5,209 nucleotides of DNA from Flavobacteriaceae bacterium (GTDB lineage: Bacteria > Bacteroidota > Bacteroidia > Flavobacteriales > Flavobacteriaceae). The notes under the pieces are model-generated. The model was not told where the DNA came from, made no database searches, and saw nothing but the letters and a program-made list of their open reading frames with translations. Location of the stretch: positions 1 through 5,209 of the forward strand of contig JALRKI010000159.1 of NCBI GenBank assembly GCA_023254815.1, given 5' to 3'. Of this stretch, positions 1-5,209 are shown piece after piece (the first letter of the stretch is position 1; every line of letters starts with the position of its first letter). The translations under genes were made by a program, and so were the position numbers.

Positions 1-264
1 GGACTTTCTTCGGCCATTATGACCAGCAATTTGCGCGAAGCCGAGTTGTTTTTGTCCCAAGCGGGCAGTGACTGCGGTATTGCCAATGTCAATATAGGAA
101 CCTCTGGAGCAGAAATTGGAGGAGCCTTTGGTGGTGAAAAAGACACTGGAGGGGGACGAGAGTCAGGAAGCGACGCTTGGAAGGTCTATATGCGCCGCCA
201 AACCAATACTATTAATTACACAACCGACTTACCTCTGGCTCAGGGAATCAAGTTTGATTTATAA
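1..264 (+). CDS. Aldehyde dehydrogenase, ALDH7/antiquitin type (C-terminal end only)
   Basis: The window opens inside this gene; the reading frame runs from base 1 to a TAA at 262-264 and gives the last 87 residues. The visible part starts with GLSSAI, the usual NAD-dependent aldehyde dehydrogenase segment before the C-terminal lobe. It continues through GSDCGIANVNIGTSGAEIGG (residues 22-41) to the GAFGGEK and GGGRESGSDAWKVYMRR stretch (residues 41-66) and ends in INYTTDLPLAQGIKF. This series closely matches the ALDH7 family as I remember it. That family oxidises alpha-aminoadipate semialdehyde (in equilibrium with piperideine-6-carboxylate) to aminoadipate with NAD+ in lysine catabolism, in the cytoplasm. 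The catalytic Cys and Glu and the Rossmann fold lie upstream of the window, so substrate and intactness cannot be judged here. The family is confident; the lysine role is inferred from family only. The next gene converges with a 12-base gap and has no evident functional link. Confidence 0.93.
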   Translation, partial: GLSSAIMTSNLREAELFLSQAGSDCGIANVNIGTSGAEIGGAFGGEKDTGGGRESGSDAWKVYMRRQTNTINYTTDLPLAQGIKFDL

Positions 265-276
265 GCAGTGCTGAGG

Positions 277-1410
277 CTAATTGTATTTGACTTTTCTTAG
301 AATACGCATACTTTCGTTGTACAGTTGGTACACTGCTTTGCTGTGTTTTCTCAGTAACGATCGAGCGGCTATTAAGCGACTTAAAGCGTCTTCAAAACCA
401 TTGAAATGACACATTAAATAGGAAATCGGTAGATTGAACAAGTCTTTGTTTTCTTGAGCTGTAAGCGCAATGCCTTGCTCTAACTTTTCAATGATTTTGT
501 TGTTGGAGTTATGAATATGATGGAGCATTTTCACATCGAGCCTTGGCGGCTCAAATAACAGGGTTGATTCGATATGATAGGAAGCGTTAGATTCAAATCG
601 GATCAGGGTTTCTTCCAGCTTGTAATATGCACTGCTATTATGAAATCCTAAATTGACAAACTCGACAATTTTGAACCAATCGTTGCTATATGAAATGGAC
701 ACCTCGTCTAAATCAGAATAAAATAACCTGACTTGTTCGTTGATTAAGGCAATATCTACCCGCGAATAAAAGGTTTTGTTGTTTGAAGTTTTTTTCAGAC
801 CAGCCCAACACATCACAAAATATTCTTGAAAAACCAGATATTTTGGATCAAAATCACGCCTTTTGTTCATAAATGCAATGACGCCGTCGAGCGTATATTG
901 AATGTTATTTTGTGCATGAGACTCAATGGCAGCAACGATTTCAGAATTTTTGTCTTGAATAACAATGTCAAAAACCTTGGGCATACTCATGCTCCCATCT
1001 CTAAAGAAAACTGACCCACCGTAGTATTTCCAAATATTTCGTTTGAGTGATGTCAACTTATTGTTGGGTCTAATGGTTACCAAACCAACTACTTTGTCAT
1101 CTGGAAGATGAGGGAAGGAGATATTTTCGTATTGGACCATGGGGGGATTGTCCAAATAGGCATTGATCAAATTTTGAATTTTACTATCGTCAAAAAAATC
1201 GACGCCAATTATTTTATTATCTTCATCCTGAATCCCAATAACAATGTAGGAGTTGTTTTTAGGATTGCTATTTGACAGGGCACAGATATGCTTTAGAAAT
1301 TTGGCTTTCCCTTCTTTTTCGCTTATATCAATTTGACTTTTTTTGTCATAAAAACTATTCTCATCATTATGAGACAATAGGTTTTTAATCAAAAGTCGTT
1401 TGTTGATCAT
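277..1410 (-). CDS. AlbA_2 (Schlafen-like) domain protein, putative nucleic-acid-binding
   Basis: A complete gene of 377 codons plus TAG, read from the ATG at 1410. A TTG four codons upstream (1422) would give 381 residues. I prefer the ATG because neither start has a ribosome site and ATG is the stronger codon. Residues about 22-145 resemble the AlbA_2 domain: an EKEGKAKFLKHICALSNS helix where the family has an E-x-K...CAxxNT segment, then YIVIGIQDEDNKIIGVD (residues 55-71), the usual 'xIGVxDxGxIxG' strand-turn, then a beta region ending near GGSVFFRDGS. Proteins with this domain are often annotated as ATP-binding or transcriptional regulators; nucleic-acid binding is inferred by family. The domain is somewhat divergent, with a lysine-rich insertion and no clear Asn-Thr-x-Gly-Gly motif. 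Residues about 160-377 match nothing I recognise; I see no GHKL ATPase, helix-turn-helix, signal peptide or membrane span. The gene runs divergently from the MoxR operon and convergently to the aldehyde dehydrogenase, so it is probably its own transcription unit. Confidence 0.82.
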   Translation of the reverse strand: MINKRLLIKNLLSHNDENSFYDKKSQIDISEKEGKAKFLKHICALSNSNPKNNSYIVIGIQDEDNKIIGVDFFDDSKIQNLINAYLDNPPMVQYENISFPHLPDDKVVGLVTIRPNNKLTSLKRNIWKYYGGSVFFRDGSMSMPKVFDIVIQDKNSEIVAAIESHAQNNIQYTLDGVIAFMNKRRDFDPKYLVFQEYFVMCWAGLKKTSNNKTFYSRVDIALINEQVRLFYSDLDEVSISYSNDWFKIVEFVNLGFHNSSAYYKLEETLIRFESNASYHIESTLLFEPPRLDVKMLHHIHNSNNKIIEKLEQGIALTAQENKDLFNLPISYLMCHFNGFEDALSRLIAARSLLRKHSKAVYQLYNESMRILRKVKYN

Positions 1411-1562
1411 GATGACGGCCAAAAAATCGGTTGGATTTGTTGTATAAAATTAAAAAATGTTACCACCTAGAGTTCTTGTTCAGTCTTAATTTTTAACCAA
1501 TTATTAACAGCCATACGCCGAAAATTTTATCACTTTGCGGTGCATTTCAAAAAGAAAATATT
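1411..1562. promoter_or_regulatory. Divergent intergenic region, expected to hold both promoters
   Basis: This AT-rich stretch of about 150 bases separates the starts of the AlbA_2 gene (-) and the MoxR gene (+). Promoters for both units should lie here by position. The best candidate I can see for the MoxR operon is TCACTTTG at 1530-1537, which fits five of the six fixed bases of the Bacteroidota -7 element TAnnTTTG and lies about 25 bases before the GTG. No convincing TTG lies at the matching -33 distance, so this is weak. I found no good match for the minus-strand gene, no operator-like palindrome and no riboswitch. The leader just before the GTG is A-rich (AAAAAGAAAATATT), typical of translation starts in this phylum. 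Confidence 0.4.
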
Positions 1563-2564
1563 GTGGAAGAAAAGACGATTATAGACATTAATGCTTTGAA
1601 TGAAACCATTCAGAAGGAAAGTGCATTTATAGACTTATTGACCTTGGAGATGAGTAAGGTCATTGTAGGTCAACAACACATGGTAGAGCGCCTCTTGATA
1701 GGGTTGCTTGGCAAAGGGCACATCTTGCTTGAAGGAGTTCCTGGATTAGCCAAGACGTTGGCCATCAACACACTTGCCAAGGCCATGGGGGGTAGTTTTA
1801 GCAGAATTCAATTCACTCCTGATTTGTTGCCGGCCGATGTCGTAGGGACGTTGATTTACAACATCAAGGAAAATGATTTTTCCATAAAAAAGGGACCTGT
1901 TTTTGCAAATTTTGTCTTAGCTGATGAGATCAATCGTGCTCCAGCAAAAGTTCAATCCGCATTGCTCGAAGCCATGCAAGAAAAACAAGTGACTATTGGC
2001 GAAGAGAGCTTTAAATTGCAAGAACCCTTTTTGGTTATGGCTACTCAAAACCCTGTGGAACAGGAAGGAACCTATCCTTTGCCGGAAGCACAAGTCGATA
2101 GGTTCATGTTAAAAACGGTTATCGACTATCCAAAAATGGATGAAGAACAAAAAATTATTAGAGCCAATTTAAATGACACCGCCGAAACAGTAAAAAAAGT
2201 GGTCAGTCTCAAACAAATTGAAACTGCTCAAAAGGCTGTTCAAATGGTTTATATGGACGAGAAAATTGAAAAATACATCCTGGACATAGTATTTGCCACA
2301 CGTTATCCAGAGCGATACAATCTTGACAAATTGAAGTCTTTAATTTCCTTTGGAGCTTCACCTCGAGGCAGTATCAATTTGGCTAGTGCGGCCCGATGCT
2401 ATGCATTTATCAAGCGTCGAGGCTATGTTATTCCTGAGGATGTTCGGGCTGTCGTTTTGGACGTGCTTCGCCACCGAATTGGGTTGACCTATGAGGCCGA
2501 GGCCGAAAATGTGACCTCAGAAGACATCATTAACACCATTGTTAATGAGATTGCTGTTCCATAA
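1563..2564 (+). CDS. moxR: MoxR-family AAA+ ATPase
   Basis: A cytoplasmic AAA+ ATPase of 333 residues, the normal length for MoxR proteins (AAA_3 core followed by the AAA lid). Motifs in order: Walker A GVPGLAKT (58-65); the family signature RIQFTPDLLPADVVG (81-95); Walker B FVLADEIN (117-124) with Asp121 and Glu122; sensor 1 ATQNP (160-164); QVDRF with the likely arginine finger Arg180; sensor 2 GASPRG (264-269) with Arg268. All catalytic residues are present, so an active ATPase is expected. MoxR proteins form ring oligomers and are thought to act as chaperone-like remodelers of vWA-domain partners, here probably the DUF58 and Bat proteins encoded next. The start is GTG; no in-frame ATG lies in the upstream 50 or so bases I read, and the next in-frame ATG is codon 30, too close to the conserved SKVIVGQ segment. 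It is the first gene of the operon; the next gene starts 11 bases after its TAA. Confidence 0.96.
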   Translation: MEEKTIIDINALNETIQKESAFIDLLTLEMSKVIVGQQHMVERLLIGLLGKGHILLEGVPGLAKTLAINTLAKAMGGSFSRIQFTPDLLPADVVGTLIYNIKENDFSIKKGPVFANFVLADEINRAPAKVQSALLEAMQEKQVTIGEESFKLQEPFLVMATQNPVEQEGTYPLPEAQVDRFMLKTVIDYPKMDEEQKIIRANLNDTAETVKKVVSLKQIETAQKAVQMVYMDEKIEKYILDIVFATRYPERYNLDKLKSLISFGASPRGSINLASAARCYAFIKRRGYVIPEDVRAVVLDVLRHRIGLTYEAEAENVTSEDIINTIVNEIAVP

Positions 2565-2575
2565 CCTCAGCATTT

Positions 2576-3439
2576 ATGGATACCAAATCACTTCTCAAAA
2601 AAGTAAGAACCATTGAAATAAAGACCAGACGATTGTCTGATCATATTTTTGGCGGGGAATATCATTCCAAATTTAAGGGTCGTGGTATGACTTTTAGCGA
2701 AGTGCGACAATATCAATATGGCGATGACATTAGAAGCATTGACTGGAATGTCACCGCCCGAACAAATGAACCCCACGTGAAGGTTTTTGAAGAAGAGCGA
2801 GAGTTGACCATGATGTTGATGGTGGACGTTTCTGGATCGGCCCTGTTTGGAACAACGGTGCAACGCAAAAAAGATTTGATTACCGAGCTTTCAGCAACCT
2901 TGGCTTTTTCTGCTACCCATAATAAAGACAAAATTGGTTTGCTGATGTTCTCTGATCAAGTCGAACGATTTGTTCCTCCCAAAAAAGGACGTTCTCACGT
3001 TTTGAGGATTATTAGAGATTTGATAGAATATGACCCTCAACACAAAGCCACAGATTTTAAATTGGCACTTGAGTTTATGTCAAGTGTGTTGAAAAAAAAG
3101 GCCATCGTATTTGTATTGTCCGATTTTATGAGCTCACCTTATGAAACCGCCCTAAGAATTGCCGCTAAAAAGCATGACTTGACAGGGATTAGAATCTTTG
3201 ACCCGAAGGAAAAGGAAATTCCGAATCTTGGTCTCGTGCCTGTTTTGGATCAAGAGTCCGATGAGGTTCGATACATCAACACTGGCAGTCGTCGTGTTAG
3301 AAATGCCTACCATACATCTTATCAAGATCACCTCAATTATTTTCAAGAGACTTTTAAAAGGGCAGGAGCGGGAACAATCGATTGCGCTGTGACGGATAAT
3401 TATGTCAAGAAACTTTTGGGCTATTTTAAACAAAGATGA
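2576..3439 (+). CDS. DUF58 domain protein with vWA fold
   Basis: A soluble protein of 287 residues, within the usual range for the short DUF58 proteins encoded after MoxR. The DUF58 hallmark is clear at residues 35-62: GRGMTFSEVRQYQYGDD, then IRSIDWNVTAR. A von Willebrand A fold follows. Its metal-ion site (MIDAS) has DVSGS at 84-88, meeting the DxSxS pattern with Asp84, Ser86 and Ser88. A later strand, AIVFVLSDF (176-184), carries Asp183, which fits the usual position of the distal MIDAS aspartate. No signal peptide or membrane segment is seen, so it should be cytoplasmic. DUF58 proteins are the standard partners of MoxR ATPases; the client relation is inferred from this repeated gene pairing. 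It lies 11 bases after moxR and 7 bases before the BatD-like gene, so it is almost certainly co-transcribed. A run of eight A at 3092-3099 falls inside the Lys-Lys-Lys stretch (173-175) and the frame reads through it cleanly. Confidence 0.94.
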   Translation: MDTKSLLKKVRTIEIKTRRLSDHIFGGEYHSKFKGRGMTFSEVRQYQYGDDIRSIDWNVTARTNEPHVKVFEEERELTMMLMVDVSGSALFGTTVQRKKDLITELSATLAFSATHNKDKIGLLMFSDQVERFVPPKKGRSHVLRIIRDLIEYDPQHKATDFKLALEFMSSVLKKKAIVFVLSDFMSSPYETALRIAAKKHDLTGIRIFDPKEKEIPNLGLVPVLDQESDEVRYINTGSRRVRNAYHTSYQDHLNYFQETFKRAGAGTIDCAVTDNYVKKLLGYFKQR

Positions 3440-3446
3440 TAGGGTG

Positions 3447-5066
3447 ATGAGGGAATATTTTGGCTTGACATTTCGTTGGACTTTGATAATTAGCATTCTG
3501 GCAAGTAGTTTGTCTTTTGGGCAATCCATTAAGGCAACAGTGGATACTACTACTATCAGAATAGGTGAAAAAATCCTTTATACCCTTCGCGTTGAAGTCG
3601 ATTCCTCAGAACTGGTTGTCTTTCCCGAAGGACAGACCTTTACGCCCTTAGAAATGATTAGCATGTCCAAAACGGACACGATTCGCAAGAACGATATTTT
3701 TGAGCTAATCACAACTTATGGCTTGACTCAATTCGATTCGGGCTCATATACTATTCCCCGACAACCAGTTCAGATTGGAGATGAGATCAAATTTTCAGAT
3801 TCCTTAACAATCAAGGTAAATGCCGTTGCAGTGGATACTACTAGTCAAGGTTTGTATGACATCAAGCCAATCATTGAAGTAGATAAAACCTCGAACTGGA
3901 ATTGGATGTGGTATGTCTTGGGGTTGCTGGCATTGGGAGGAATGTTTTTTGCCTTTAGACAATTTGCAAAGCGCCGTAAAGAGAATGAAGATCCTTTGGA
4001 ACAGCTCGAGCCATTCGAAAGAGCCAAACAATCCTTATTGACCATAGCAGAAGCCTCGGCAAGTGATCATGACGCCATTAAAAAATACTATTCATATCTC
4101 ACTTTTGTGATGAAGTCATATCTTGAAAGTAAGGTATGTGACCATGCTTTGGAGAGCACAACCGAAGAGCTGGTCAACAAGCTGAGGTTGATACGAGATG
4201 GAGGAAAATTAAACATATCCGATGCCGTATTGGACAACATTTCGCGAGTGTTGCAACGAAGTGATTTAGTGAAATTTGCCAAATCTTTGCCAGAAAGGGA
4301 ATTGCGCCAAATGGATTGGCAAACGTTTGATTTGGCTCTAGATCAAATTGACCAAGGCATACCCGAACCAAGTGAGGAGGAATTGGCTAAAGATTTGGCC
4401 TATCAGCAAGAATTGCTCAGACTCAAAAAGCGCCGCAATAAAAAAATGGCCATTGCTCTATTGGTTTCATTGCCTTTTTTGGCGTTTGGTATTTTCATGA
4501 TTGTAAAGGGACCTAAATACGCTTGGGATACAGTGACTTTTGACAAATACAAGCAATTACTGGAATCTCCTGATTGGGTGGTTAGTGAATATGGTTTTCC
4601 TGGATTGACTGTCAAGACTCCTTTGGTTCTCAACCGAATTTCAAATCCACAAGATCAAAATGCCGATAGCGGACAATATGTTTCTGAATTTACCATGTTC
4701 AAAACGGACGAATTACCCATTGTTACTGTTAAATCGATTCAAGTCACAGACACCACCAAAGTCAAGCTGGACATAGAGAAAAATCACGAGAGTAAACTCA
4801 AAGCATGGGAAGATCAAAAGTTTAAAAACATTTTTGAAAAAACGATGCAATTTACTACGCCAAACGGTGCCCAAGGGATCAAGGTATTTGGCTCTGCCCA
4901 ATTCAGTACAGGGCAACAGGTCAATTTTAATTTGTTCTACTTCATTTCAGAAAAAACTACCCTACAAGAATTGGCCATGGTTTGGCCTCAAGATAATATA
5001 TATGCCGAACAAATTGCCGACAGCATTGTTGGTTCGATTGAATTAATAAAAAAGAAGCAGGAATAA
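3447..5066 (+). CDS. BatD-like secreted membrane protein with two transmembrane segments
   Basis: I chose the ATG at 3447 (539 residues) over the in-frame ATG at 3402. It leaves a 7-base gap after the DUF58 stop instead of a 38-base overlap, and gives a proper signal peptide: short basic start, hydrophobic TLIISILASSLSFG (12-25), likely cleavage next to Gln26. Residues about 27-145 look like a beta-rich Ig-like domain (ATVDTTTIRIGEKILYTLRV), as in BatD and oxygen-tolerance proteins. A first membrane span is at about 152-172, followed by basic RQFAKRRK. A cytoplasmic helical region (about 183-300) has KKYYSYLTFVMKSYLESKV, LESTTEELVNKL and RSDLVKFAKSLP, which resemble the helical domain of DUF4381/BatD relatives. 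A second span is at 334-353, preceded by RLKKRRNKK. Residues about 355-539 would then be periplasmic. As third gene between DUF58 and batA it fits the Bacteroidota Bat layout, probably as membrane partner of the vWA proteins. It is distinct from the batD expected downstream, so I give no symbol. Confidence 0.86.
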   Translation: MREYFGLTFRWTLIISILASSLSFGQSIKATVDTTTIRIGEKILYTLRVEVDSSELVVFPEGQTFTPLEMISMSKTDTIRKNDIFELITTYGLTQFDSGSYTIPRQPVQIGDEIKFSDSLTIKVNAVAVDTTSQGLYDIKPIIEVDKTSNWNWMWYVLGLLALGGMFFAFRQFAKRRKENEDPLEQLEPFERAKQSLLTIAEASASDHDAIKKYYSYLTFVMKSYLESKVCDHALESTTEELVNKLRLIRDGGKLNISDAVLDNISRVLQRSDLVKFAKSLPERELRQMDWQTFDLALDQIDQGIPEPSEEELAKDLAYQQELLRLKKRRNKKMAIALLVSLPFLAFGIFMIVKGPKYAWDTVTFDKYKQLLESPDWVVSEYGFPGLTVKTPLVLNRISNPQDQNADSGQYVSEFTMFKTDELPIVTVKSIQVTDTTKVKLDIEKNHESKLKAWEDQKFKNIFEKTMQFTTPNGAQGIKVFGSAQFSTGQQVNFNLFYFISEKTTLQELAMVWPQDNIYAEQIADSIVGSIELIKKKQE

Positions 5067-5209
5067 ATGAACGATATTCATTTTGCATCACCGTATTTCT
5101 TAATCCTGTTGACGACAGTTCCGTTGCTAGGATTCTGGTTTTATTGGCAAAGAAATCGCTGGAAAGCTAGTCTGTCCATGTCGAGAAGTTCTGGTTTTGG
5201 AAAAGGACA
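5067..5209 (+). CDS. batA: BatA, aerotolerance-type vWA membrane protein (N-terminal start only)
   Basis: The first 47 codons are present and the window ends inside the gene. The ATG follows directly on the TAA of the preceding gene (no gap), with AGGA at 5059-5062 as a modest ribosome site, so translational coupling is likely. The protein starts MNDIHFASPYFLILL, then a membrane span (about 11-27) ending FWFYWQRNRWKA. This is the usual BatA/BatB opening: a short 'F-x-x-P-x-F-L' lead, one helix containing a proline, then an aromatic and basic stretch. Next comes a LSMSRSSGF segment, where BatA proteins have a 'lrfS' strand. The vWA domain with its MIDAS site lies beyond the window, so the call rests on this N-terminus and on position after MoxR, DUF58 and the BatD-like gene. 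BatB starts in much the same way, but BatA normally comes first. The family is linked to oxygen tolerance and envelope stress; its mechanism is not known. Confidence 0.85.
   Translation, partial: MNDIHFASPYFLILLTTVPLLGFWFYWQRNRWKASLSMSRSSGFGKG

Noticed and set aside
264..272. Small palindrome AGCAGTGCT just after the aldehyde dehydrogenase stop
   Set aside because: Arms of four bases with a one-base centre cannot form a hairpin loop, and no T-run follows; not a terminator.
826..1014. Plus-strand open frame of 62 codons inside the AlbA_2 gene
   Set aside because: It lies wholly within a well-supported minus-strand gene, shows no recognisable domain, and its composition looks like an antisense shadow.
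1444..1530. 8-base inverted repeat ATAAAATT (1444-1451) / AATTTTAT (1523-1530) in the divergent region
   Set aside because: Made only of A and T in an AT-rich region, with arms more than 70 bases apart; expected by chance.
2493..2507. Tandem GAGGCC-GAGGCC in the moxR gene
   Set aside because: Just two copies encoding Glu-Ala-Glu-Ala in a surface-like stretch; no sign of a larger repeat.
2588..2931. Minus-strand open frames opposite the DUF58 gene
   Set aside because: They are antisense to conserved DUF58/MIDAS coding sequence and their translations have no domain-like pattern.
3152..3529. Minus-strand open frame of 125 codons across the DUF58/BatD-like junction
   Set aside because: It spans two clear plus-strand genes and their junction; the translation resembles no family and has no plausible start context.
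4834..5046. Plus-strand frame of 70 codons within the end of the BatD-like gene
   Set aside because: Out-of-frame shadow of the coding sequence; the main frame stays open to 5066 and is directly coupled to batA.
1..5209. Search by eye for CRISPR repeats, tRNA or rRNA genes, insertion-sequence ends or phage genes
   Set aside because: Nearly all bases are accounted for by ordinary coding sequence; no regularly spaced repeats, transposase motifs or cloverleaf-like segments were seen.

Overview
The window looks like chromosomal DNA of a Bacteroidota bacterium, probably Flavobacteriia or a close relative. The evidence is the gene order MoxR ATPase - DUF58 protein - BatD-like membrane protein - BatA on one strand, AT-rich DNA, A-rich leaders instead of strong Shine-Dalgarno sites, and a signal peptide ending in the Phe-Gly-Gln style common in that phylum. 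I see no sign of a mobile element, phage, CRISPR array, tRNA or rRNA.

Layout. Positions 1-264 (+) are the last 87 codons of an aldehyde dehydrogenase of the ALDH7 (antiquitin) type. Only 12 bases separate its stop from the stop of a convergent gene at 277-1410 (-). That gene encodes a protein of about 377 residues with an N-terminal AlbA_2/Schlafen-like domain and a C-terminal part I do not recognise. A divergent, AT-rich intergenic region (1411-1562) separates it from a tightly packed + strand operon. The operon holds a MoxR-family AAA+ ATPase (1563-2564), a DUF58/von Willebrand A protein (2576-3439), a secreted, two-membrane-span BatD-like protein (3447-5066), and the first 47 codons of BatA (5067 to the window edge). 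The gaps are 11, 7 and 0 bases.

How the genes work together. MoxR ATPases are AAA+ machines encoded beside vWA-domain proteins, and are thought to remodel or activate them or their partners. The DUF58 protein keeps an intact DxSxS metal-binding motif. The BatD-like protein would carry the system through the inner membrane, with a periplasmic beta domain, a cytoplasmic helical domain and a second periplasmic domain. BatA starts with the usual membrane segment, and its vWA domain lies beyond the window. batB, batC and batD would be expected downstream. In Bacteroides, Leptospira and Francisella such loci are linked to aerotolerance or envelope stress, but the exact biochemical job is not settled.

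This is mainly a conserved housekeeping or stress locus. The less explained parts are the C-terminal periplasmic domain of the BatD-like protein and the C-terminal two-thirds of the AlbA_2 protein.
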